From the NCBI GenBank assembly GCA_036306585.1, contig JAXJZF010000005.1:248001-312000 (forward strand): 64,000 nucleotides of DNA. Reading direction: 5' to 3'. The position numbers were made by a program, and so were the translations under genes. How positions within the stretch are numbered: position 1 is the stretch's first letter; the number at the start of each line of letters is the position of its first letter. Of the stretch, positions 16,573 to 24,851 are shown piece by piece. Below the pieces are notes generated by a model, which was not told the DNA's origin, made no database searches, and saw only the letters and a program-made list of their open reading frames with translations. The stretch comes from Aphodovivens sp036306585 (GTDB taxonomy: Bacteria; Actinomycetota; Coriobacteriia; Coriobacteriales; Eggerthellaceae).

Positions 16573-18588
16573 TTAGCTCCGACCCTGCTCGACGGGGAGT
16601 TCCGTTTCCGTTCCGCTTCCACCGATGCCCGCCTGCTTGGCGGCTTCGGCGCGCTTGCGCTCGTCGATCTTGACCTCGCGTTCGAGATCGGTGTCTTCGC
16701 GGCCTTCAAGATAGGTTTTCATGGAGTATTGGGTGATGTCGGAACGATTGATGACGCCCACGATTTTGCCATCGTGCAGCACGGGCACCTTTTTCAGATG
16801 ATTCTTGCTGAGCATGCGGCATACCTGCGGCAAAGTGGTGTAAAGGTCCACGCCGATGACGCCTTTGGTGCCGATGTCGCGGATGTTCATCTTCATGAGA
16901 TGCTCGAGCTTCTGATCGTAGGTTTCCTCGTCAGCGCGCATCTGCATGATCATGACGACGGGGTCCATGTAGCTATTCGACTGCGTGGAGAGCAGGCGCA
17001 TGATGTCGCCGTCGGATACGAATCCAACCGCTTTGCCCTCCTTGTCCACTACCGGCGCACCGCTGATGCCGTGCTCCACGAAGAACTTCATGGCGTCCAC
17101 GACGGTTGCATCGGGGGAGAGGCTCCATACGGTGGGCTTCATGATCTTTTCGACCATCGTGTGCTCGCGGCTTTCGGTTTTGCGGTTCTTGGCGTCGTTC
17201 GGCTTGTTCTTCACGAACAGGATGGTGAGCGCAAGGGCAAGGGCGGAAAGCACGACGGCAGCGAAGAACGCCGCGTTGATTCCCAGAATGCCCGCCTGAA
17301 CGGCATCCATCGATCCCGACAGCGAGCTGGAGACCGCCATGTCGATCGAGACGAGCAAAGCGGTGCCTAGCGAACCCGAGACCTGACGCAGGGTGTTGTT
17401 GACCGAAGTGCCGTGGTTGAGGACCTTGTTGTCAAGCGAGTTCATCGCCCACGTGGTGATGGGCATGTTGACGAGGGACAAAGAGAACATCCGGATGGTG
17501 TAGATGATCGTGAGCCATGCCACATCGGTGGAGCTTGAAAGCGTGGCGAACCCAATGGTCGAGATGGTCAGGATGCTCAGGCCGATGATCGCCAGGATGC
17601 GCGGGCCGTATTTATCGAACAAGCGACCGGCGAACGGGTTCATGATGCCCATGAGGATTGCGCCGGGCATGAGCACGAGGCCGGAAACGGTTGCCGAAAA
17701 GCCCATGTAGCTTTGCAGGTAGATGGGCATGAGCACGCCGGCTGCCAGCAGCGACGCCTGCACGATCATGCCGATGGCCGTGCCGATGAGGAATCGACGG
17801 TTCTTCAGCACGCGCACGTTGAGCATGGGCTGGTCCATCTTGAGCTGGCGGCGGAAGAACGCGATGAGCACCGCTAGGCCGACGAGCGTGATTGCGGCAT
17901 CCATGACGTTGATGCCCACCGATCCGATGGTAGAGAAGCCGTACAGAAGCGCGCCGAAGCCAACGGTGGACAGCACGACCGACAGCTTGTCGAGGCTAGC
18001 ATTGGGGTTGATGGGGTTGGTGTGCTTGAGCACGAAGATGCTCACGATGATGACGAGCGCGATGAGGGCGACGATGGCATAGAACATCACGCGCCAGCCG
18101 AAGTTGTCGATCACCAGGCCGGAAACGCTGGGGCCGACGGCGGGGGCGAATGCGATGACGATGCCGAAGATGCCCATGGCCGACCCGCGATGCTCGGGCG
18201 GGAACGTCAGCATCAGCACCGTCATGACCATCGGCATCAGAATGCCGGCGCCGGCTGCCTGGAGAAGACGGCCTACGAGCAGCACGGGGAAATTGGGGGC
18301 GATGGCCGCCATAAGGCTTCCCACGGCGAAGATCGACATCGAGACTATGTAGAGGATTTTGGTGGAATGCTTGTCGGTGAGGTAGGCGGTGACGGGAATC
18401 ATTATGGCGTTCACCAGCGTGAACCCGGTGGTGAGCCATTGCACCGATGAGGCGTCGATGCTCATCTCGGCCATGATCGCCGGCTGCGCAGGCGTGATGA
18501 CCGTCTGGTTGAGCACCGTGACGAACGTTCCGAAAACCATGATGGCCAACATCACGATCTGCTGTCTTGTCAATCCGTAAGCTGCCAT
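16573..18588 (-). CDS. DHA2-type MFS drug exporter fused to CBS domain pair
   Basis: A 671-residue protein in two parts. Residues 1-480 are a 14-helix major facilitator of the DHA2/EmrB type, with VTVLNQTVITPAQPAI, WLTTGFTLVNAIMIPVTAYL, GRLLQAAGAGILMPM (motif C region) and GSAMGIFGIVIAFAPAVGPS. Residues about 500-640 form two CBS domains (VEKIMKPTVWSLSPDATVVDAM, GISGAPVVDKEGKAVGFVSDGDIM, then LKKVPVLHDGKIVGVINRSDI), which normally bind adenosine nucleotides. Substrate is unknown; nucleotide control of export is an inference. The ATG at 18588 follows GAGGGGG. It is divergent from the TetR gene, the classical layout of an efflux pump and its repressor. Confidence 0.88.
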   Translation of the reverse strand: MAAYGLTRQQIVMLAIMVFGTFVTVLNQTVITPAQPAIMAEMSIDASSVQWLTTGFTLVNAIMIPVTAYLTDKHSTKILYIVSMSIFAVGSLMAAIAPNFPVLLVGRLLQAAGAGILMPMVMTVLMLTFPPEHRGSAMGIFGIVIAFAPAVGPSVSGLVIDNFGWRVMFYAIVALIALVIIVSIFVLKHTNPINPNASLDKLSVVLSTVGFGALLYGFSTIGSVGINVMDAAITLVGLAVLIAFFRRQLKMDQPMLNVRVLKNRRFLIGTAIGMIVQASLLAAGVLMPIYLQSYMGFSATVSGLVLMPGAILMGIMNPFAGRLFDKYGPRILAIIGLSILTISTIGFATLSSSTDVAWLTIIYTIRMFSLSLVNMPITTWAMNSLDNKVLNHGTSVNNTLRQVSGSLGTALLVSIDMAVSSSLSGSMDAVQAGILGINAAFFAAVVLSALALALTILFVKNKPNDAKNRKTESREHTMVEKIMKPTVWSLSPDATVVDAMKFFVEHGISGAPVVDKEGKAVGFVSDGDIMRLLSTQSNSYMDPVVMIMQMRADEETYDQKLEHLMKMNIRDIGTKGVIGVDLYTTLPQVCRMLSKNHLKKVPVLHDGKIVGVINRSDITQYSMKTYLEGREDTDLEREVKIDERKRAEAAKQAGIGGSGTETELPVEQGRS

Positions 18589-18705
18589 AACATTCCCCCT
18601 CTGGTCCGAAGCGCAAGGAAGCGCCTGGATCTTCCGCGATCTCGGTCCGATGGACTGTGGACGGAAGAGCACCCAAGCGCTTTCCTCGAATGATTTATTG
18701 CACTG

Positions 18706-18734
18706 AGTATAAAAATAAGTTTGGTAGATGTGAA
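18706..18734 (-). promoter_or_regulatory. Promoter of the MFS-CBS gene
   Basis: On the minus strand: TTCACA (18734-18729), a 17-base spacer and TATACT (18711-18706). A second TATACT on the minus strand (18745-18740) could be an alternative -10. Confidence 0.6.
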
Positions 18735-18741
18735 CCCCGAG

Positions 18742-18747
18742 TATAGA
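18742..18747 (+). promoter_or_regulatory. Probable -10 of the TetR gene
   Basis: TATAGA with a weak -35 (TTGGTA, 18721-18726) at a short spacing. It lies just before the inverted repeat at 18749-18780. Confidence 0.4.
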
Positions 18748-18748
18748 A

Positions 18749-18780
18749 AAATGTGCTAAGGTCACGTAAACGGCACATTT
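18749..18780. promoter_or_regulatory. Inverted repeat, candidate TetR operator
   Basis: AAATGTGC (18749-18756) and GCACATTT (18773-18780) are perfect reverse complements 16 bases apart. The site lies between the divergent MFS and TetR promoters and the TetR start codon, a normal place for an autoregulatory operator. Confidence 0.5.
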
Positions 18781-18842
18781 CGAGCTGCGCGAAGGCTGCC
18801 GCCGATGAAGGCGCAGCTCAGCGTTCAGGGAGGAAACCAATC

Positions 18843-19463
18843 GTGGACGGTTCGGAAGCAATCGGGCTACGCGAGCGCAAGAAGATCAAAGCTCGACGCA
18901 CCATCGAGCGCGTTGCGCTTGAGCTGGTGCTCGATCGCGGTTACGACGGAACCACGATCGAGGAAATCTGCGAACGTGCCGAAGTCTCCAAGAAGACGTT
19001 CTTCAATTATTTCCCGTCGAAGGCGGCGGTCACCACCGGGCGCGTGAACGCGTTTCCCACCTCCGAGCAGCTGGTGGACATGATGGAGGCGCACGCCGAG
19101 ATGTGCTACCTGGACGTGCTGGTGAACATGATCAGCGCCGACTTCATGGTGAGCGGGGACGACGAGATATCCGAGCTGCGCCAGAAGGTGCTGCGCAGCA
19201 TGCCCCAGTTGTTCTTCCGCGGGCAGCGCGATCTTCTGGACGTTCAGAAGGCCGTAGCCGAAGCGGTAGGTGCCTACTTGGAGCAGCATCCCGATCAGCG
19301 CTTGATGGAAGACCATACCGTTGGCTACGAGGCGCTGGTGGCGTCATCGTCGGTGACGGCGCTAGTGCGTACGCGATCGATGCAGCATGTGTTCTTCAAC
19401 GAGCCCGCCAGCGCCGACGACACCCGCCGCATGCTGGCGGCGTACCTGTCCGCGCGCGATTAA
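18843..19463 (+). CDS. TetR-family transcriptional regulator
   Basis: A 206-residue regulator with a clear TetR helix-turn-helix (RRTIERVALELVLDRGYDGTTIEEICERAEVSKKTFFNYFPSKAA, about residues 15-60) and a helical C-terminal ligand domain of no recognisable subtype. The GTG start at 18843 has GGGAGG nine bases upstream. It is divergent from the MFS-CBS transporter, which is therefore the most likely target, and an inverted repeat sits in the shared control region. The HAD gene follows on the same strand after 53 bp and may be cotranscribed. Confidence 0.88.
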   Translation: MDGSEAIGLRERKKIKARRTIERVALELVLDRGYDGTTIEEICERAEVSKKTFFNYFPSKAAVTTGRVNAFPTSEQLVDMMEAHAEMCYLDVLVNMISADFMVSGDDEISELRQKVLRSMPQLFFRGQRDLLDVQKAVAEAVGAYLEQHPDQRLMEDHTVGYEALVASSSVTALVRTRSMQHVFFNEPASADDTRRMLAAYLSARD

Positions 19464-19516
19464 CCGCTAACAGCCAAGGCTTTCGGCTCCGCCGAGGGAA
19501 GGAAGGGCAATCCCCT

Positions 19517-20182
19517 ATGCGCGATTCCATACTCCTGTTCGACCTGGATGGGACGCTCACCGACTCCAAAGACGGCATCCTGAACTCGGTGCGCTACGCA
19601 TTGCGTCAGATGGGGGCGCCTATCCCGTCCGAGGATGTATTGCGCACCTTCATCGGGCCGCCGCTGGTGGAGTCGTTCCAGGCATGCTGCGGCTTCGATG
19701 AGAAGACGGCGTGGGACGCGGTTGCGCGCTACCGCGAGTACTTCGGCGATAAGGGCCTGTTCGAGAACGCGCCCTACGAGGGCATTACCGGCATGCTGGA
19801 TGCGCTGCGCGGCGCCGGCGCGCGCATGAGCGTGGCCACCTCGAAGCCCACGGTATACGCCGAGCGTATCGTGGAGCGCTTCGGGTTGGCGGGCTTCTTC
19901 GACCAGGTGGTGGGCAGCAACCTGGATGGGTCGCGCACGAACAAGGGCGAGGTCATCGAAAGCGCCATGGAGTTCTACGAAGGCGCCGACCTCGCGGCGT
20001 TCACCATGGTGGGCGATCGCAAGCACGATATGCTCGGTGCCGCGCGCAATGGCATCAAGGCGGTGGGCGTGCTGTACGGCTACGGCACGCGCGAGGAACT
20101 TACGGCGTGCCATCCGGCGCAGCTGGCGGCCTCTATCGACGAGCTGCAGCAGGTGCTGCTGGCACGATTGAGCTGCCGTTAA
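19517..20182 (+). CDS. HAD-superfamily phosphatase (Gph/PpaX-like)
   Basis: The 221-residue enzyme has all HAD motifs: DLDGTLTDS (motif I, nucleophile Asp in residues 8-16), the threonine/serine of VATSKPT (motif II), the lysine before GEVIESA (motif III) and MVGDRKHDMLGA (motif IV). The helical cap between motifs I and II places it near phosphoglycolate phosphatase and pyrophosphatase PpaX. The substrate cannot be decided from sequence. ATG 19517 is preceded by GGAAGG; longer readings in the same frame run through the TetR gene and are not credible. Confidence 0.85.
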   Translation: MRDSILLFDLDGTLTDSKDGILNSVRYALRQMGAPIPSEDVLRTFIGPPLVESFQACCGFDEKTAWDAVARYREYFGDKGLFENAPYEGITGMLDALRGAGARMSVATSKPTVYAERIVERFGLAGFFDQVVGSNLDGSRTNKGEVIESAMEFYEGADLAAFTMVGDRKHDMLGAARNGIKAVGVLYGYGTREELTACHPAQLAASIDELQQVLLARLSCR

Positions 20183-20245
20183 TGTTCCGAAATCTGCATA
20201 ATGCCTGTTGAGACAACGATTTGCAAGAACCTGTCAAAAGGGTGC

Positions 20246-20276
20246 TTGACAATATGGCGCACCAGTGTGCTAAAGT
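20246..20276 (+). promoter_or_regulatory. Promoter of the T-box/ECF transporter operon
   Basis: A perfect TTGACA (20246-20251) is followed by TAAAGT (20271-20276); the 19-base spacing is long, and GCTAAA (20269-20274) would give 17. Confidence 0.6.
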
Positions 20277-20279
20277 AAC

Positions 20280-20583
20280 CCCACAATTGAATAGCCTAAA
20301 CCGATGAGGCGAAAGTCAAGCCGTCATGAGCACTCACAGAGAGCGGGCGCAGCTGGGATTCCCGTAGGAAGCTGGGCGGTAAATGGTTCGCCGAGGGAAA
20401 GGGGAAAGGAAGGCGCGGGGCGTATGCATCCAAGCCGACCGAGTATCTGGACCGTGAGCCTGCGTTAATGGCAGAACATGTGTTGGCATGTTCGTGAGAG
20501 GGCTTTGCGCATGCAGAGCCAATAAAGGTGGCACCGCAGATCGAAAGACCTGTCCTTTAGAACTCTAAAGGACAGGTCTTTTT
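20280..20583 (+). promoter_or_regulatory. T-box riboswitch, probably tryptophan-specific
   Basis: The leader has the T-box architecture: stem I with AGAGAG (20339-20344) and the distal GCTGGGA turn, the antiterminator T-box AAAGGTGGCACCGC (20524-20537), and an overlapping terminator (20544-20583). The bulge UGGC pairs with a tRNA 3-prime end whose discriminator is G, as in tRNA-Trp. A UGG triplet in the 3-prime side of stem I (20384-20386) is a candidate specifier, although AUG at 20383 overlaps it; tRNA-Met usually has discriminator A, which argues for Trp. Uncharged tRNA would favour antitermination and switch on the transporter genes. Confidence 0.82.
20544..20583 (+). terminator. T-box terminator hairpin
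   Basis: AAAGACCTGTCCTTTAGA pairs with its complement ending in GGTCTTT, followed by a T-run. It is mutually exclusive with the antiterminator. Confidence 0.9.
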
Positions 20584-20709
20584 CGTTTCCGCAGCCATCG
20601 GATTGGCTTCTCGCATTGCGCCTTTCCCATCCGCGACCGCGTGCCGGCAGGAAACCAGCCCGGTGACGGGCGCTAATCGGCGGCGAAGCCGCCAGAAAGG
20701 ATGGGAATC

Positions 20710-21357
20710 ATGGAATCCCGCAAGAACGAAACCGCAACCACGACCGTCGCAGTTCAAGCAGCGGGAGGCGGATCAGCAGCCGGCGCTTTGCGAGGTGCGA
20801 AGCGCTCGGTGCGCCCGGCAGACAAGACGAGTGGGCTGACGGTGCGCGATATCGTACTGGTGGCGGTGCTCCTTGCCGCGGGGGCGGTGCTCAAACTCAC
20901 CGTGGGGTCGGTGTTCGCCTCCATGGGCATGAAACCCAACTTCGTCATCGCGATGTATTGCCTGGCGATCATCCTGGTTCGCCCTAAAGTGGGCCAAGCT
21001 GTGATCATAGGCCTGCTGGCTGGCCTTATCTGCCAGATCCCCATGATTAACGCCACGCCGCTTCTGAACATTCCTTCCGAGATCCTGGGCGCGCTGGTGT
21101 GCGGCTTGCTCATCAAGGTCCCCATGCGCATCGGCGGCAAACTCGATCTTAATCCCCTCGTCAGCACGTTCTTCTCGACGCTCGTCTCCGGCAGCGTGTT
21201 CGCGTTCCTGTCCGTCTACATCAATGTGATGTCCACCGGCGGCGACCTGTTCGTTGCCTTGGCGGCGTATGTGGCGATCGTTTTGGGCACGGCGGCATTC
21301 AACTGCGTGCTCGTTCAGATTCTCGCGCTTCCCCTCGCGAAGGTTCTCAAGCGCTAA
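20710..21357 (+). CDS. ECF transporter S component, TrpP-like
   Basis: A 215-residue membrane protein with a disordered 45-residue N-terminus and about five to six hydrophobic helices. VRDIVLVAVLLAAGAVLKL, GMKPNFVIAMYCLAI, GLLAGLICQIP and the final LPLAKVLKR resemble the tryptophan transporter TrpP of Bacillus. It is the substrate-binding subunit; the EcfA, EcfA and EcfT genes follow directly. The T-box upstream, with a G discriminator, makes tryptophan the best guess for substrate. ATG 20710 is preferred over the ATG at 20701 because AGAAAGGA lies 10 bases before it. Confidence 0.82.
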   Translation: MESRKNETATTTVAVQAAGGGSAAGALRGAKRSVRPADKTSGLTVRDIVLVAVLLAAGAVLKLTVGSVFASMGMKPNFVIAMYCLAIILVRPKVGQAVIIGLLAGLICQIPMINATPLLNIPSEILGALVCGLLIKVPMRIGGKLDLNPLVSTFFSTLVSGSVFAFLSVYINVMSTGGDLFVALAAYVAIVLGTAAFNCVLVQILALPLAKVLKR

Positions 21358-21370
21358 AGGCAGTAGGGGA

Positions 21371-22231
21371 ATGGGGCAGACGATGCAGAACATGATCGAG
21401 ATCAGCGGCTTCTCGTTCCGCTATCGCGAAATGGAAGAACCTGCGATCCGGGAAGCGGATCTTGCGATTCCCGCCGGTGCGTTCGTAGGCGTGACGGGCG
21501 CAGCGGGGTCAGGGAAATCCACGCTCACCTACGCGATGAACGGGATCGTCCCCCATTGCTATCCGGGCGACTTCTACGGTTCGGTGGTGGTGGATGGGAT
21601 GGATGTGTGCGAGTGCGCTCTCACCGACATATCGCGTTCGGTCGGAAGCGTATGCCAAGACGTCGAGAGCCAGTTCGTCACATCGGTGGTGGAAGACGAG
21701 ATGCTCTATGGGTTGGAGAATTTCGGCATCGCCCATGAAGAGATAGAACAGCGCGTCTCGGCTGCTCTCGAAGATATGGGGATAACCGACCTGCGCGATC
21801 GGGTAATCGCCTCGCTATCGGGCGGGCAGAAGCAAAAGGTCGCCATCGCCTCCATCCTGGCGCTTGCGCCCAAGGTTCTCGTTCTTGACGAACCGACTGC
21901 CGAACTCGATCCAGCCAGCTCCGAGAACGTGTTCATGCTGCTTGCCCGCTATGCCCGCGATCATGGCACCACGGTTGTGGTGGTCGAGCAGAAGATCGCC
22001 CTGCTTGCCCGGTATGCCGATATGCTGGTGGTGATGGAGAACGGAAGCATCCGATTCGCCGATGCGCCGGAGCGCGTGCTCTCCCATGACGAGGAGCTGC
22101 GCCGCATCGGCGTGAATTGCCCGCGCGCCACGACCCTTGTGAACCGCATGCGGGCGCATGGCGTGGCGTCGCCGGGGGCGGTGCGCACGGTAGACGAGGC
22201 ATGCTTCGTGCTGGAAGGGGTTTTGGCATGA
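21371..22231 (+). CDS. ECF transporter ATPase subunit (EcfA, first)
   Basis: A 286-residue ABC ATPase of the energy-coupling-factor type. Walker A GAAGSGKST is at residues 43-51, the Q-loop is in CQDVESQF, the signature LSGGQKQK at 149-156, and Walker B VLVLDEPTAELDP at 169-181. It should form a heterodimer with the next gene product and couple to EcfT through the Q-helix. The 13-bp gap to the S component and the four-base overlap with the next gene show one operon under T-box control. Confidence 0.9.
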   Translation: MGQTMQNMIEISGFSFRYREMEEPAIREADLAIPAGAFVGVTGAAGSGKSTLTYAMNGIVPHCYPGDFYGSVVVDGMDVCECALTDISRSVGSVCQDVESQFVTSVVEDEMLYGLENFGIAHEEIEQRVSAALEDMGITDLRDRVIASLSGGQKQKVAIASILALAPKVLVLDEPTAELDPASSENVFMLLARYARDHGTTVVVVEQKIALLARYADMLVVMENGSIRFADAPERVLSHDEELRRIGVNCPRATTLVNRMRAHGVASPGAVRTVDEACFVLEGVLA

Positions 22232-23163
22232 TCGAATTCGACGACGTATTCAAATCCTATGATGCCGCCCATCCCATCTTGAAGGGGGTGAGCTTCACGA
22301 TCGGCGACGGCGAGTTCGTCGCGCTGGCGGGCACGAACGGTGCGGGGAAATCGACGGCGATGCGCTTGGTGAACGGACTGCTTCTGCCCGATAAGGGCGA
22401 GGTCCGTATCGACGGGGCGCCCACGACGAGCCTGCGCACGAGCGAGTTGGCTCGTCGTGTGGGGTTTCTTTTCCAGAACCCCGATCGCCAGATCTGCTGC
22501 CCTACGGTGCGCGACGAGCTTCTGTTCGGATTCCGGGCGCAAGGCCGCGACGGCGATGAGGCGCGCGAGCAAGTGGGGTTGATCGCCGGCGAGCTCGGGC
22601 TCGATCTCGACGCCGATCCCTTCCTGCTTAACCGCGGATCGCGTCAGCTGCTTGCCTTGGCGTCGATCGTGGTGCTTGCGCCGCCTGTGCTTGTGCTCGA
22701 CGAGCCGACGACGGGGCTGGATTGGCTGGAGTGCGGACGCGTGATGGACGTGATCGCGCGGATGCATGACCGCGGCACGACGGTGGTGATGGTGTGCCAT
22801 GACATGGAGGTGGTAGCCGACTACGCCGAGCGAGTCATCATGCTTTCCGACGGCCAGGTGGTGGTTGACGGTCCCACGTTCGAGGTGCTGCGCGATGCCG
22901 AGGCGCTTAAGCGGGCATCGCTGATGCCGCCGCAGATCGTCGAGGTGTCCGAGCAGCTTATCCGGGAGATGCCCGCGCTTTCGGCGACTGCCGTGGCGCG
23001 TGCGAACACGCTCGATGAGATGGAGCGCGCTCTCACGCAAGTCCTTGCAGCCCGGTGCGGAAACGCCGCCGTCCGACGCCGGACGGCAATGCCGAAAGAT
23101 GGCGAGTCGGCGCAGGAGCGCGTGCGCGACGGGCGCGGGTCAGCGAAGGAAAGGGTGCGTTGA
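22228..23163 (+). CDS. ECF transporter ATPase subunit (EcfA, second)
   Basis: A 311-residue ABC ATPase, translationally coupled to the preceding one (ATGA overlap). Walker A GTNGAGKST is at 35-43, the Q-loop is FLFQNPDRQI and Walker B LVLDEPTTGLD is near 155-165. The signature is degenerate: where LSGGQ is expected the sequence reads NRGSRQLLALAS. That predicts one strong and one weak ATP site in the heterodimer, common in asymmetric ABC pairs but unusual for EcfA. The C-terminus has a charged, Arg-rich extension of about 35 residues. Confidence 0.88.
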   Translation: MIEFDDVFKSYDAAHPILKGVSFTIGDGEFVALAGTNGAGKSTAMRLVNGLLLPDKGEVRIDGAPTTSLRTSELARRVGFLFQNPDRQICCPTVRDELLFGFRAQGRDGDEAREQVGLIAGELGLDLDADPFLLNRGSRQLLALASIVVLAPPVLVLDEPTTGLDWLECGRVMDVIARMHDRGTTVVMVCHDMEVVADYAERVIMLSDGQVVVDGPTFEVLRDAEALKRASLMPPQIVEVSEQLIREMPALSATAVARANTLDEMERALTQVLAARCGNAAVRRRTAMPKDGESAQERVRDGRGSAKERVR

Positions 23164-23165
23164 GC

Positions 23166-23936
23166 ATGAATGGGTTTTTGGAATACGTCCCGGGCACGAG
23201 CCTGCTGCATCGTGCCAACCCCTTGGTGAAACTCATCGGGGCAATGGTGTTCGCCATCGCGTGCTTCTGCACGAGCAATCTGGTTTTTCTCGTGATCATG
23301 CTTGCGGTGGCGGTGCTGCTTGCTGGTTCCTGCGGCATGGTGCGCCAGGTAGCGGGGCTCGCCCGCGCGGTGTTGGCGTTCTCAGCGATCTTAGCGATCG
23401 TCCAGCTGCTCACCACGCCTGCGGGAACGCTGCTCATCGCGCTGCCGTGGGGCTACCTCGGCACGGGGAGCCTGATGGCGGCGCTTACCACGATCGTTCG
23501 CCTGACGGCTGCGGCGATCCCGTTGTTCCTGGTGTTCTACGTCACGCGCATGAGCGATCTTGCCAATGCCGCCGTAAAGATGCTCCATGTGCCCTATAAA
23601 TATGCGTTCGCTTTCACCTCCACGGTGCATTTCATCCCCACGTTCATGAACGACATGAAGGGCGTCATGGAGGCGCAGACCGCGCGGGGCGTCGAGTTCG
23701 ACTCGGGCGGGATCGTTCGCAAAGTGCGCCTGATGGCCCCTTTGTGCCTGCCGCTGCTGATGTCGTCGGTGCGCAAGACGAACAGCGCAGCCATAGCCGC
23801 GGAAGTGCGCGGGTTCAACTTGCGCACGCGCGAAAGCGGATACAAGGAGTACCCGTTGGCAGCGCGCGATGCGGCGCTTATGGCGGCCGCGGTGGTGCTG
23901 CTTGTGGCGGCAGTGACCTTGACGCTGCTCGCTTGA
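23166..23936 (+). CDS. ECF transporter transmembrane subunit EcfT
   Basis: The 256-residue membrane scaffold links the two ATPases to the S component. It begins MNGFLEYVPGTSLLHRANPLVKL, typical of EcfT, has about five to six membrane helices and carries the two coupling-helix motifs AQTARGVEF and AAEVRGFNL (Ala-x-x-x-Arg-Gly) that dock on the ATPases. ATG 23166 has GGAAAGGG at a suitable distance; a TTG six bases earlier is an alternative. It completes an S-A-A-T operon dedicated to one substrate. Confidence 0.9.
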   Translation: MNGFLEYVPGTSLLHRANPLVKLIGAMVFAIACFCTSNLVFLVIMLAVAVLLAGSCGMVRQVAGLARAVLAFSAILAIVQLLTTPAGTLLIALPWGYLGTGSLMAALTTIVRLTAAAIPLFLVFYVTRMSDLANAAVKMLHVPYKYAFAFTSTVHFIPTFMNDMKGVMEAQTARGVEFDSGGIVRKVRLMAPLCLPLLMSSVRKTNSAAIAAEVRGFNLRTRESGYKEYPLAARDAALMAAAVVLLVAAVTLTLLA

Positions 23937-23961
23937 GGCACGGTTGCGACGCCGGCTTCTG

Positions 23962-23970
23962 TGGTATGCT
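23962..23970 (+). promoter_or_regulatory. Extended -10 promoter of nfo
   Basis: TGG-TATGCT lies 39 bp upstream of the nfo start, in the short gap after the ECF operon. Confidence 0.45.
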
Positions 23971-24008
23971 CGGGCGGTTGTTCGTATTCCGTGGCCGAAA
24001 GGGGTCGC

Positions 24009-24845
24009 ATGCTCGACATCGGATGCCATCTTTCCATTTCCAAAGGCTTTCTGGCCATCGCCCAGCAGGCGGTGGGGCTGGGCGCGTCGACGTTCCAGTT
24101 CTTCACGCGCAATCCGCGCGGCGGCAAGGCGAAGGCCATCGACCCTTCCGATGTGCGGGCGTTCCGCGAATACGCCGACGAGCAGGGGATTCATCGCATC
24201 CTCGCGCATGCTCCCTATACGCTCAACCCTGCATCCCAAACGGAGAAGACGCGCGAATTCGCCCGGCAGACGCTGGCCGAGGATCTTGCGCGGATGGAGA
24301 ACACGCCCGGCCAGCTGTACAACATGCATCCCGGAAGCCATGTGGGGCAAGGTGCCGAGACCGGCATAGAGCTCATCGCCTCCGCGCTTAACGAGGCGTT
24401 GCGGCCCGATCAGACCACGACGTTGCTGCTCGAGACCATGGCGGGCAAGGGCAGCGAGATCGGGCGGAGCTTCGAAGAGTTGGCGGCCATCATCGATCGC
24501 GTGGACCTTAAGGACAAGGTCGGCGTGTGCTTGGACACCTGCCATGTATGGGATGGCGGCTACGACATCGCCGGCGATCTCGACGGCGTGCTGCGCGAAT
24601 TCGATCGGACGGTGGGACTCGGCCGGCTGCGTGCCATCCACCTGAACGACAGCTTGAACCCCTGCGGCGCGCACAAGGACCGCCATGCGCGCATCGGCGA
24701 GGGTTTCATCGGCTTTGACGCGCTTTCCGCCGTCACGCGCCATCCTCTGCTGCGTGATCTGCCGTTCTACCTGGAAACGCCGCAAGAAGACGTCTCGGGA
24801 TACGCCGACGAGATCGCGCGTTTGCGCGAGGCGTGGGAAGGGTAG
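24009..24845 (+). CDS. nfo: Endonuclease IV (AP endonuclease)
   Basis: Nfo cuts DNA 5-prime of abasic sites and cleans blocked 3-prime ends in base excision repair. The 278-residue TIM-barrel protein shows the zinc ligands and family motifs: GCHLSISKG at the start, FTRNPRGGKA, LAHAPYTLN, NMHPGSHVGQG, LLLETMAGKGSEIG, GVCLDTCHVWDGGYD, IHLNDS and a closing FYLETP. ATG 24009 follows GAAAGGGG. It is followed six bases later by a small gene that is probably cotranscribed. Confidence 0.95.
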   Translation: MLDIGCHLSISKGFLAIAQQAVGLGASTFQFFTRNPRGGKAKAIDPSDVRAFREYADEQGIHRILAHAPYTLNPASQTEKTREFARQTLAEDLARMENTPGQLYNMHPGSHVGQGAETGIELIASALNEALRPDQTTTLLLETMAGKGSEIGRSFEELAAIIDRVDLKDKVGVCLDTCHVWDGGYDIAGDLDGVLREFDRTVGLGRLRAIHLNDSLNPCGAHKDRHARIGEGFIGFDALSAVTRHPLLRDLPFYLETPQEDVSGYADEIARLREAWEG

Positions 24846-24851
24846 ATTGCC

